Source: Emiliania huxleyi CCMP1516 (lineage: Eukaryota > Haptophyta > Isochrysidales > Noelaerhabdaceae). Taken from it: a stretch of 64,000 nucleotides of DNA. The translations under genes were made by a program, and so were the position numbers. The notes below the pieces were generated by a model. It was given only the letters and a program-made list of their open reading frames with translations, did not search any database and had not been told where the DNA came from. The stretch is from contig NW_005200378.1 in assembly GCF_000372725.1 (NCBI RefSeq), positions 25,569 to 89,568 of the forward strand, read 5' to 3'. Positions 32,385 to 43,722 of the stretch are shown in pieces (positions within the stretch are counted from its first letter, which is position 1; every line of letters starts with the position of its first letter).

Positions 32385-34995
32385 GAACGCACGCGGTTGA
32401 GCGAGCTCGGCAGGGCGATTGTCTCATCTCTTGAGCGACATTGCGATCTCGCCATCGTGCCATGCAGCGGCACAAGTCGAGCTGTGAACACGCGGTGTGA
32501 ATGAGCTCGGCAGCGAGATTGTCTCATCTCTTGAGCGAGATTGTGATCTCGCGATAGTGAACGAGATTGTGATCTCGCGCTAGCGCTCGCATGGGCCTTG
32601 CCATGTATCGATCACATGGCGAGCTCGGCAGAGAGATTGTCCCATCTCTTGAGCGAGATTGTGATCTCGCGATAGTCAACAAGATTGTGATCTCGCGCTA
32701 GCGCTCGCAATGGGCCTCGCCACGTATCGATCGCATGTGGCGAGCTCGGCATAGAGATTATGCCTCATCTCTTGAGCGAGAGATTGTGATCTCGCTATGG
32801 TGCCATGCTGCGGCACAAGTCGAGCTGTGAACACGCGGTGTGAACGAGCTCAGCAGAGAGATTGTCTCATCTCTTGAGCGAGAGATTGTCATCTCGCTAC
32901 AGTGCCATGCAGCGGCACAAGTCGAGCTGTGAACACGCGGTGTGAACTAGCTCGGCAGGGAGGTCGTCTCATCTCTTCCCGAGAGATTGCGATCTCGCTA
33001 TAGTGCCATGCGGCGGCACAAGCCGAGAGCTGTGAACCCGCGGTGTGAACGAGCTCGGCGGGGAGATTGTCTCATCTCTTGAGCGAGAGATAAGCATCTC
33101 GCTATAGTGCCATGCAGCGGCACAAGTCGAGCTGTGAACACGCGGTGTGAACGAGCTCGGCAGGGTGATTGCTTAATTTATTGAGCGAGAGATTGGCATC
33201 TCGCTATAGTGCCATGCAGCGGCACAAGTCGAGCTGTGAGCACGCGGTGTGAACGAGCTCGGCGGGGAGATTGTCTCATCTCTTGAGCGAGAGATTAGCA
33301 TCTCGCTATAGTGCCATGCAGCGGCACAAGTCGAGCTGTGAACACGCGGTGTGAACGAGCTCGGCGGGGAGATTGTCTCATCTCTTGACTGAGCGAGAGA
33401 TTAGCATCTCGCTATAGTGCCATGCAGCGGCACAAGTCGAGCTGTGAACACGCGGTGTGAACGAGCTCGGCAGGGAGATTGTCTCATCTCTTGACTGAGC
33501 GAGAGATTAGCATCTCGCTATAGTGCCATGCAGCGGCACAAGTCGAGCTGTGAACACGCGGTGTGAACGAGCTCGGCAGGGAGATTGTCTCATCTCTTGA
33601 GCGAGAGATTAGCATCTCGCTATAGTGCCATGCAGCGGCACAAGTCGAGCTGTGAACACGCGGTGTGAACGAGCTCGGCGGGGAGATTGTCTCATCTCTT
33701 GACTGAGCGAGAGATTAGCATCTCGCTATAGTGCCATGCAGCGGCACAAGTCGAGCTGTGAACACGCGGTGTGAACGAGCTCGGCAGGGAGATTGTCTCA
33801 TCTCTTGAGCGAGAGATTAGCATCTCGCTATAGTGCCATGCAGCGGCACAAGTCGAGCTGTGAACACGCGGTGTGAACGAGCTCGGCAGGGAGATTGTCT
33901 CATCTCTTGAGCGAGAGATTAGCATCTCGCTATAGTGCCATGCAACGGCACAAGTCGAGCTGTGAACACGCGGTGTGAACGAGCTCGGCGGGGAGATTGT
34001 CTCATCTCTTGAGCGAGAGATTAGCATCTCGCTATAGTGCCATGCAGCGGCACAAGTCGAGCTGTGAACACGCGGTGTGAACGAGCTCGGCGGGGAGATT
34101 GTCTCATCTCTTGACTGAGCGAGAGATTAGCATCTCGCTATAGTGCCATGCAGCGGCACAAGTCGAGCTGTGAACACGCGGTGTGAACGAGCTCGGCAGG
34201 GAGATTGTCTCATCTCTTGACTGAGCGAGAGATTAGCATCTCGCTATAGTGCCATGCAACGGCACAAGTCGAGCTGTGAACACGCGGTGTGAACGAGCTC
34301 GGCGGGGAGATTGTCTCATCTCTTGAGCGAGAGATTAGCATCTCGCTATAGTGCCATGCAGCGGCACAAGTCGAGCTGTGAACACGCGGTGTGAACGAGC
34401 TCGGCGGGGAGATTGTCTCATCTCTTGACTGAGCGAGAGATTAGCATCTCGCTATAGTGCCATGCAACGGCACAAGTCGAGCTGTGAACACGCGGTGTGA
34501 ACGAGCTCGGCAGGGAGATTGTCTCACCTCTTGACTGAGCGAGAGATTAGCATCTCGCTATAGTGCCATGCAGCGGCACAAGTCGAGCTGTGAACACGCG
34601 GTGTGAACGAGCTCGGCGGGGAGATTGTCTCATCTCTTGAGCGAGAGATTAGCATCTCGCTATAGTGCCATGCAGCGGCACAAGTCGAGCTGTGAACACG
34701 CGGTGTGAACGAGCTCGGCGGGGAGATTGTCTCATCTCTTGAGCGAGAGATTAGCATCTCGCTATAGTGCCATGCAGCGGCACAAGTCGAGCTGTGAACA
34801 CGCGGTGTGCACGAGCTCGGCGGGGAGATTGTCTCATCTCTTGAGCGAGAGATTAGCATCTCGCTATAGTGCCATGCAGCGGCACAAGTCGAGCTGTGAA
34901 CACGCGGTGTGAACGAGCTCGGCAGGGAGATTGTCTCATCTCTTGAGCGAGAGATTGGCATCTCGCTATAGCCATGCAGCGGCACAAGTCGAGCT
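32385..34995. repeat. hairpin-bearing satellite, 102/106-bp units, ~23 copies
   Basis: The unit begins GTGCCATGCAGCGGCACAAG; unit starts fall at 32457, 32800, 32902, 33003, 33107, 33209, 33311, 33417, 33523 and so on to 34972. The left 400 bp is diverged, while from 32800 on copies are nearly identical. Units are 102 bp, or 106 bp when ACTG is inserted before GAGCGAGAG. Each unit contains three potential stems: GTGCC/GGCAC, CGAGCT/AGCTCG, and AGCGAGA/TCTCGCT. Poly-peptide frames through it (LISRSRDETIS repeats) are by-products. Confidence 0.97.
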
Positions 34996-35017
34996 GTGCG
35001 CGCAATGGCTCTCAGCC

Positions 35018-35342
35018 GCCGCCCGCAACGGGCCGGGTGTGTCGCACTTGCCGCTCGGCAGCGGTGGCTAACGCAGTTAGACCGTGCATCATACACACGG
35101 TGTCACACGCTTTTACACCCGCAACGGGCACACAGCCGTGTATTGGACTTGCCGCTCGGCAGCGGTGGCAGACGCCGCTGGCCCATGTATCACTCACATG
35201 GTGTTACACACAACATGTACATGTAACATGTATCAGTCCCATGGTGTCACACGTACTGCCACCCGCCACGGGCGCAGTCGTGTCGCACACGCCATCCGCA
35301 GCGGAGGCTAGCGCCTCTAACCATGTATCAGTCACATGGTGA
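35018..35342. repeat. second, diverged palindrome-rich repeat cluster
   Basis: Three related units start near CCCGCAACGGG at 35022, 35118 and 35262, each with CCGCTCGGCAGCGG-like and CCATGTATCANTCACATGG-like palindromes. Spacing is irregular (96 and 144 bp). It directly follows the satellite. Confidence 0.7.
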
Positions 35343-36100
35343 GATCGCATCGTGCTCGCAATTCGGCAGATCGCTGAGGCAACGAGGTCGCGCGGGCTGG
35401 CGGGGCTGGGGCGCGGGCGATCGGGCTCTTCGCGGCGTGGGCCGGCTGCAGGCAGCGCGCCGGCTATGCATGCTAGGCCCCGAAGGGGCCTGCCCAACCA
35501 CCTACGGTTCGCAGGGTGTGGCGGGAGGGGCGAATCGTGCAGTGTGAGCGAGCGAGCAAACGCAGCGGGGCAGCGTGCATCGCTCGCGAGCAAGGAGATC
35601 GGCGATCGACTTTGTGAAAGCCGAGCACGTGAGGCGCCGTCACAGCTGTCGCTGTGAATGGCTTATCGGATGGCTACCTGCGAGCGGGCTGCAGGTGGCC
35701 GGGAGGTGGGAACCAAGGCCGTCGCGATCGACAGGCCTACTCGTACAATACGGGCTCCGCTCCACACCGACCAAACCTCTCGGAGCTAATATTGAGCGAT
35801 CGCGTTATTTGTGCTGACCACAGCGCCGCCGAAGAGAGGCCGCCGCCTTCTTCCAGCGCACCGCCGCGCACACACCACTCGCGCGCTCTTCACGCACTTG
35901 CCCCGTGCCGCGCGCGGAGCGGCGACCTCGCTGCTTCGGCCGCGCCTGCGCATACGGCGTCTCCGCCGCGCGCGCTCAGAGAGCGTCTCCCTGCGACACA
36001 GCGACTGTGTGTTTCCCTCTCCACCCAGACCCCGAGGCGCGCGCTCGGCGCGCTCTCCTCAGCGGCGCCCTCCTCGCCGCGCCGCGCGCAGGAAGGTGGG
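35343..36100. other. 5' region of VWA-Hint gene
   Basis: No supported gene. GC-rich frames read through from 35654 into the VWA gene's first exon but have no family-like sequence before residue MTSMELIRGG at 36101. Confidence 0.45.
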
Positions 36101-38361
36101 ATGACGTCAATGGAGCTGATCCGCGGCGGCGACGACCTGACGATGGTCCGCATCGTGCCGCCCCAGACCAAGACATTTGCCTTTGAGGCGACCAAGGGCG
36201 CGTACCTCTTCTCGATCGACGTGAGCGGCTCCATGAACGCCGCGGCGGAGGTGCAGCAGGAGGACGGCGACAAGGTCAACCACGGCTGGTCGCAGCTCGA
36301 CATCGCCAAGCACTCGACCAACACGTTTGTCACGTCGCTCGAGGACGACGACCTCGTGCGCGCCCCCGCCCCCGTCGTCTCCCGGACTCCACCGCCCGGC
36401 CGCGCCGCGCCTCCTGTTGCGCCGACGCGCCCGCCGCCCTCAGGTGTGCATCATCACCTACTCGGACGGCGCCACCACGCTGCTCGACTGGACGCGGTGC
36501 GACAGCGCGGGCAAGGAGAAGGCCATGGAGGCGATCGCGTCGATGAAGCCCGAGCGGTCCACCAACCTGATGGCGGGGCTCACGAACGCCTACGACGCCT
36601 TCTCGCGCGTCCCCATCGCGGCGGGGACGCTCAGCCAGTACGCGCTCAACATCATCATCACGACCGACGGGATGCCGTCGGCGCAGTGGAACCCCGCGCG
36701 CGGCAAGAACGGGTACAAGCCGCTCGTCCGCACGCTCTCCAAGGCGGCGGAGAAGCGCGCCGGCGTCGCCGGCCGGATCACGCTCACCTCCATCGGCCTC
36801 GGCTGCAAGCTCGACTCGGAGCTGCTGGCGGGCATGTCGGACCAGTTCCTGCACATGCCCGACCCCGGCTCGGTCGGGCCCTTCATGGTGAACCTCCTCG
36901 CCGCGCTGCGCTGCACCGCGCGCCTCCCGACCAAGGACGGCGTCGTCGCGTCGCACGCGACGCTCGTCGTCTCGCCGCGGAGCGCGCTCGCCGGCCCGCT
37001 CCCCGGCTACGGCGCGGCCGACCCGGCCGAGGGCGAGGCGGCCCAGGTTGCGCTCGGCTGGATCGGCTACGACCAGCCCCGCCACGTGCTGCTCCCGCTC
37101 GTCCGCGGCTCCCCCGCCATCACCGTCTCGCTGCACGTCTCGGGCACGACGGTGGCGTCGGCCTCGTCGGCGGACGCCGTCGCCGCCAACGAGGAGCAGG
37201 CGCGGCGCGTCGCCGCGCAGCTGCTGCGGCTGAAGACGGTGGACGCGCTCGGCGAGATTGTCGTGCGCTCCCCGGCCGGGATCCCCTCGCCGCAAGCGAC
37301 GCCGCTGACCAACCTCCTCGAGGCCTGCGAGCGCTCGATCGCAAAGGCCGAGCCCGACGTCGAGGCGCTCGTCGCGACGCTCCAGCAGGAGGCGGTCCTC
37401 GCCTTGAAGCCGCCCGAGCCGGGCGACTCGAGCGTCTACTCCATCTGGGGCGCGCACTACTTCCGTACCTTCCGGCTCATGCTCCTCGCCGAGCGCCGCT
37501 CCAACTTCCGCGACCAGGCGCTACAGCACTTTGGCAAGGACGCCGACGGGCAAGAGGGCGTCTTCGAGGAGCAGTCCAACGAGGCGGAGACCGCCTTCGC
37601 GACCATGAAGGCGCCGGAGCCGTCGCTGCTCGTGCAGCCGGGCGCGCCCGCCGCGCTCGGCGTGCCCGTCGCCGTCGGCGGCAGCGCGCCGTGCGCGCCG
37701 GCCCCAGTTCTCCCGGCCGAGTTCATGCGCGGCGGCGGCTGCTTCGCGCCGGAGACCCTCGTCACCGCCCTCGGCGCCGACGGCGCCCCCTGCCGCGTGC
37801 CGATCGACGCGGTCGGGCCGGGCGACGCGCTTCTCGCGGCGGACGGCTCCGTGGCGCGCGTCCGCTGCGTCGTGGTCACGCCGTGCGCCGGCGGCCGCGT
37901 GATGCTCACGCGCATGCCTTGCGGCCTCGAGCTCACCGAGTGGCACCCAGTGCTCGACGGCGCGGCGGACGGCGCGCCCCGCTGGCGTTTCCCGCTGCTG
38001 CTCGGCCGCCGCGTGATCCGCCGCTGCGCCGCCGTGCACAACTTGCTGCTCGACCGCGCGCACGCGCTGGAGGCGCCCCCGCCCCAAGGCCGGCGCGGCT
38101 GCCCCTCGACCGCACTTCACTATCGCCCTGTCGCCGCAGGTCACCGGCCCGGAGGGCGGCGCCGGCCGCGTCGCGCCCACGCTCGCTCACGGGCTGCAGG
38201 GCGAGGTCGTCGGCCACGCGTTCTGGGGGAGCGCGGCGGTGGTCGACATGCTCCGCGAGCAGCCCGGCTGGGAGGAGGGGCGCGTCGTCCTCCTCGACCA
38301 GGCGGCCGCCGAGCCCACTCTCGTGCACGAGGCGGCCAGGGCCGTGCCCGCGACCGCCTGA
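36101..38361 (+). CDS. VWA-Hint protein (von Willebrand A domain plus hedgehog/intein-like domain)
   Basis: Three exons (36101-36355, 36444-38072, 38140-38361), all phase 0, give 701 residues. A VWA domain starts near residue 30 with a complete MIDAS motif, DVSGS at 40-44, and the later NIIITTDGMPSAQW; this fold binds protein ligands through a metal ion. From Cys518 (GGGCFAPETLV) to about 690 lies a Hint domain with LTEWHPV, RAHAL and AHGLQGEVVGHAFWG, the layout of the eukaryotic VWA-Hint family. Cys518 would be the nucleophile for self-cleavage or ester formation in Hint domains; that is family knowledge. Only ~30 residues follow the Hint core, so protein splicing with a C-extein is unlikely. 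Intron 1 is GT-AG, intron 2 (38073-38139) GC-AG. No signal peptide, so cytosolic or nuclear; substrate unknown. Confidence 0.9.
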
Positions 38362-39001
38362 CTTGCGGTGCTCCGGCGCCCGCATGATCCCGGCTTCGAG
38401 CTCGTCCACCGATGGGCCGCCGCTTGGCTGATGTGTTGATGATGAAGCGAGTGCCCGGGCTGGTTCTCTGTCGCACAAGGACGAGGCGCTCCACGTCTCG
38501 CATCTAGATAGCCTCTAAGCCCCGTACGTCGTCGAACCGCGCTGAAACCTGAATTCTGCGCGTGTTTCCCTGCACGCTTTTTTGTCGGTCTCGTCTGTGT
38601 GTGTGATTGTGCCGGTTGCGTTCTCTAGTACTGACGCAAGCGCACGAGCGCGCGCGAGTGTCGAGAACCGCACACCTTACTCCTGTCTCCTCGCACTACC
38701 ACTAGCGCTTCGCACGCGCGACGCGGCGTCGACCGTCGTCCCCCGCGCCGCCGCGCCCCTCGCCCCACGCACGAGCGACGAGGCCCTGCTCTGAGCTCCT
38801 CTCGTCACCGCCACGACCATCTCAATCTCTCACATAGAGAATGCGCCAGGAGCAACCGCGGTGCCGGTCCCCACTGACGCCTCTCAAGCTCTCTCTCTCT
38901 TCTCTCGCTCTCTCGCCAGACATTCACCGCAGGACGTCGCACCACATCTCTCCAGTCCCGGTCGCCGGCCGTCTCGGCGACCGGCGTGGGCGAGGACCGG
39001 G
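38362..39001. other. intergenic between convergent VWA-Hint and YIF1 genes
   Basis: A short CT-rich microsatellite at 38887-38915 and nothing coding recognised. Confidence 0.45.
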
Positions 39002-40659
<1,658 letters not shown>

Positions 40660-40707
40660 TCCAGCGATAGGTTCCTCTTTCAGCGCCCAACAGGTGCCGC
40701 GCCGGAG

Positions 40708-40716
40708 AAAAGAATT
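40708..40716 (-). promoter_or_regulatory. AATTCTTTT box upstream of YIF1
   Basis: Minus-strand AATTCTTTT, 48 bp before the start codon, in otherwise GC-rich DNA. Same box as at 47628, 48478, 57151 and 61403. Confidence 0.45.
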
Positions 40717-40814
40717 TTAGGGGCGCCGGCGCACCGACCAGGTGGGCCCCTACGTGGTATGGGGGCGGGGTCCGGCGGACGCTGGCGTGGACTGCGCAGA
40801 CGTGTTGCGGGGCG

Positions 40815-41243
40815 GTGGACTTCATGGCACCATGGAGGGTGGTGCGCTGGCAGCCCGACTCCCTGTCATTCCTACCTCTGTCAGACATGGCCGTGGGGGG
40901 CGGGGAGGAGGCGAACGACGCGGCAGCAACGCTGCAAGTGCTACATGAACTTGCGGGAGAGGCTCCGGAGGAGGCCGTCCCCGACGGAGCGGTTCGGGCC
41001 GCCCTCCCCCGATTCCTGCGACTGGTGGGAATGGCGGAGGCAGAGATGGCGGGGGCGCTGCTCGGGATGGAGGGAGGCGCCCTGAGGATGGTGGCTCGGG
41101 TGGCCAAGCAGCGGGCGATACAGGTGACACGCCACTGGCAAGCGGTGGGGATTCCTCTCGAGTCGCTCGGGACGGAGCGCTTCCCCACGCTAGCCGCCTG
41201 TCCGATGGGTGCGGCGGTAAGTTTCGCACACTGTTCCACGTGA
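40815..41243 (+). CDS. hypothetical helical protein, doubtful
   Basis: A 142-residue frame with plausible helical composition (AATLQVLHELAGEAPEEAVP, RFLRLVGMAEAEMAGALLGM, RHWQAVGIPLESLGTERFPT). It runs into GCGGCG|GTAAGT, a textbook GT donor at about 41216, and the following DNA encodes PEDGPAATKVAEEVVSAILE and GMRTRLCHAMQGQGVFVCFC in another frame up to about 41490. So this could be a two-part gene with a small frame change or an unplaced intron. No family recognised. The first residues overlap the YIF1 5' region. Confidence 0.3.
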   Translation: MDFMAPWRVVRWQPDSLSFLPLSDMAVGGGEEANDAAATLQVLHELAGEAPEEAVPDGAVRAALPRFLRLVGMAEAEMAGALLGMEGGALRMVARVAKQRAIQVTRHWQAVGIPLESLGTERFPTLAACPMGAAVSFAHCST

Positions 41244-41493
41244 AGCCGGAAGACGGACCGGCGGCTACGAAGGTGGCTGAGGAGGTGGTCAGCGCCATCC
41301 TGGAACGGATTTCTGAACGGGTGGAAGGGGAAGCGGAGGAGGGGATGAGGACGCGCCTGTGCCACGCCATGCAGGGGCAGGGGGTGTTTGTGTGCTTCTG
41401 TTGTGCAGCCCCTGTGGTCCGTGAGAAGAGGAGACAAGGAGAAGGAGCGGCGGCGAGGGGGGGGCAGCCGTGGATCCGGCCATGTATATTCCA

Positions 41494-41862
41494 AGGGTAT
41501 ACCTTTGAGAGAATCCCCAGCGTCCCTACCCTCCTAGTCACAATCTCAATATCTCGACTCTCCAACACGAAGTGCTGCGATCGGGTTGCTCGGCCCATTT
41601 CTTTTTTACTTTCTTTTTTTGGCCCTGTGGGCACCCTATCGCTATCGTGCGTGAGCACGCTCGCAAGGCGGACGGTATGGTATTGCTAAAAATCTCTCTC
41701 TCACGGTATGGCAAGGCCAGCTCCGTGGCCGTGGGGCTCAGCGAAGAGTACAGCCACCCCCTCGCCGGAGAAAACAACGTCAGTTATTTCTTTCTTGCTT
41801 TCTTAAAAAGAAAAAAGAAAATCGCCCGCCCTCGGTTCTGCCATGATTGTACATGACTAGCG
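41494..41862. other. spacer upstream of phosphatase gene
   Basis: Contains T- and A-rich runs (CTTTCTTAAAAAGAAAAAAG at about 41800) that may be promoter sequence for the next gene. No gene seen. Confidence 0.4.
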
Positions 41863-43296
41863 ATGTGTCATAGTTCCTCTTGTGTAAGTAAGATGCGATA
41901 CCCGCCCAAGGGGCGTCTACTTGGGTTTGTCCGCGACACATCGCGGGAGATTCATGCACGAGGTACCCGCCGCACCCCGCAGGGGCGTAAATACCGTGAG
42001 GGCCAACCTCGTCCTGCAACGGCCGCTCTCCTCGCCGCCTGCACGCTCGCCATCGCGGCCGCCGCCCTCCGCGCGCCCACCGCCGCCTCCGCCCGCCGCC
42101 TGCACACGCCCCTCGCCCGGGCCGCGCACGCCGCGCCGCTGCACGCGCCTCGGCTCGCCACCGCTGTGATGAGTGAAGGCTCGAGCGCGGTGCTGCTCTC
42201 GACTTGTGCAGAGGCGTGCGGCGAGCTCTCCGAGCTTGTGGCCGCAATCTACGGCCTCGTCTCGGCCGACGGCAGCGCGGCCACCCTCAAGCAGGACAAG
42301 TCGGTCTTCACGCTCGCCGACGGCCTCGTGCAGGCGCTGCTCCGGCGGTTGCTCGCGCCCCACGTCGCCAGCATCGTGGGCGAGGAGGACGAGAGCGAGA
42401 TCAGCGTCGACCGGCCGCCCTTCCGCGCCGGCGAGCTCATCGCGCCCGCCGAGCTCGAGGCGCTCGTCCTTCGCACCCGCGACCGGGTGGATGCGCTCTC
42501 CGGCCAGCTGGCCGGAGGGGCGTTCGCCGACCTCACGCCCTTCATCGACCCGATCGACGGGACGCGCGAGTTTGCGTCGCGCAAGGGCGAGCAGTGCACC
42601 ATCTGCATCGGCTTCGCCACCCCCACAGGCGCCGCGCACGCCGGCATCGTCTACCGGCCGCTCACCTCGCCGCCGACCTTCGCGCTTGGCTGCGCGGCGG
42701 AGGGGGTGGCGCGCAGCTCGCTCGGCGGCGGCGGCGGCGGCGCGCCGCGCACGCACACGCCGGCGGGCGGGGGCGGAGGCCGGCGCCTCGTGTGCAGCAA
42801 CGGGAGGCTGAGCGAGTTTGTGATGTCACTCGGGGAGCGGCTGGGCGGCGGGCTGGTGCGGGCGGGCGGCGCGGGCAACAAGGCGCTGCTGCTGCTCGAG
42901 GGCGAGGCGTCCTGCTACATCCAGGACCGCGGCGTCTCGCGCTGGGACTCATGCGCCGCGCAGGCGGTCCTCGAGGCCCACGGGGGCTGTTTCGCAAAGC
43001 TGGCGGCGGTGGCGGCCGAGCCGGGCAGCCGGGCCTCGTACACGTACCTCGCCTCGGCGACGAACGCCGACTTTGAGCCGGGGCTCGCCGCCCTCACCCC
43101 GTACAATGCGCGCGCGCCGCCGCCCCCCGGCGGCGCCGACGCCCCGCCGCCGCTCGCGACGAGTGCAGAGCAGCTCAAGCCGTACTCCAACACGTGCGGC
43201 CTCTTCGCGCTGCCGCCCTCCGAGATGGCAAACCTCGAGGAGTACAGGCAGGCCGTCCGGGAAGCAGCGGCGCGCCACCCACCAGCCTACGACTGA
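41863..43296 (+). CDS. inositol-monophosphatase-family phosphatase (BPNT-like)
   Basis: A metal-dependent, Li-sensitive-type phosphatase of the IMPase/FBPase superfamily, closest in layout to 3'(2'),5'-bisphosphate nucleotidases. Counting from the internal Met at 42169: KQDKSVFTLAD at 41-51 (KxDxSxxTxAD), GEED at 71-74, FIDPIDGT at 125-132 and SRWDSCAAQA near 250, together the full metal-site set of the family. The frame upstream of 42169 holds a hydrophobic, Ala-rich stretch (PATAALLAACTLAIAAAALR) followed by an Arg-rich part, which suits a signal/transit peptide; the true start is unsure (41863, 41893 or another). Gly-rich and Pro-rich loops enlarge it beyond the usual ~300-350 residues. 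It would remove phosphate from PAP, PAPS or inositol phosphates. Converges with the DysF gene. Confidence 0.85.
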   Translation: MCHSSSCVSKMRYPPKGRLLGFVRDTSREIHARGTRRTPQGRKYREGQPRPATAALLAACTLAIAAAALRAPTAASARRLHTPLARAAHAAPLHAPRLATAVMSEGSSAVLLSTCAEACGELSELVAAIYGLVSADGSAATLKQDKSVFTLADGLVQALLRRLLAPHVASIVGEEDESEISVDRPPFRAGELIAPAELEALVLRTRDRVDALSGQLAGGAFADLTPFIDPIDGTREFASRKGEQCTICIGFATPTGAAHAGIVYRPLTSPPTFALGCAAEGVARSSLGGGGGGAPRTHTPAGGGGGRRLVCSNGRLSEFVMSLGERLGGGLVRAGGAGNKALLLLEGEASCYIQDRGVSRWDSCAAQAVLEAHGGCFAKLAAVAAEPGSRASYTYLASATNADFEPGLAALTPYNARAPPPPGGADAPPPLATSAEQLKPYSNTCGLFALPPSEMANLEEYRQAVREAAARHPPAYD

Positions 43297-43722
43297 GCGC
43301 CAAACTGACGCGCTTGGCCAACCCGCGAGGGCCACTAGCTTCACGGGCGTGGTGATCGTGGGTCGCTTTTGTGGTCTTTGAGAACACGTGGACATAGGAG
43401 TCAGATCTTAGAATTGTGTCGCCTACTACTATGTTTGAACACCACGTACCTGGCTTGTACCACTCTCAGACTACCACAGACACAGAAAACGAAAAACACG
43501 ACGACACGAGGAACAGCAAGAGCAACAGGAAGAGGGCGCAAAAAATATGAAGCTGCAAGCTCTCTCGCCGGAGCTCCGAGCGAGCGTGGGATCGCGAGGA
43601 TCGCGCGCCGGCGCGGGGATGTGCGCTTGCAGCACGACGACCACCCTGCCCCCCCACGACAAGAATCACTCAGGCTCACGACCCTGCCACGCCGCGGGCG
43701 TGCGTGCGTGCCGGTGAGCAGC
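43297..43722. other. 3' spacer between convergent genes
   Basis: About 425 bp, no recognised element. Confidence 0.4.

Noticed and set aside
32457-34995. CRISPR array
   Set aside because: Units are contiguous 102/106-bp satellite copies without unique spacers, in a eukaryotic context with no cas genes.
34524-35096. 190-residue protein of LISRSRDETIS repeats
   Set aside because: Satellite read in an open frame; frame depends on unit length and has no independent coding signs.
35654-36100. N-terminal extension of the VWA-Hint protein
   Set aside because: Upstream residues are low-complexity promoter translation; the family-like sequence begins near MTSMELIRGG at 36101.
36330-37457. 375-residue minus-strand frame opposite the VWA gene
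   Set aside because: Arg/Gly/Asp-rich shadow; the plus strand has MIDAS and Hint motifs.
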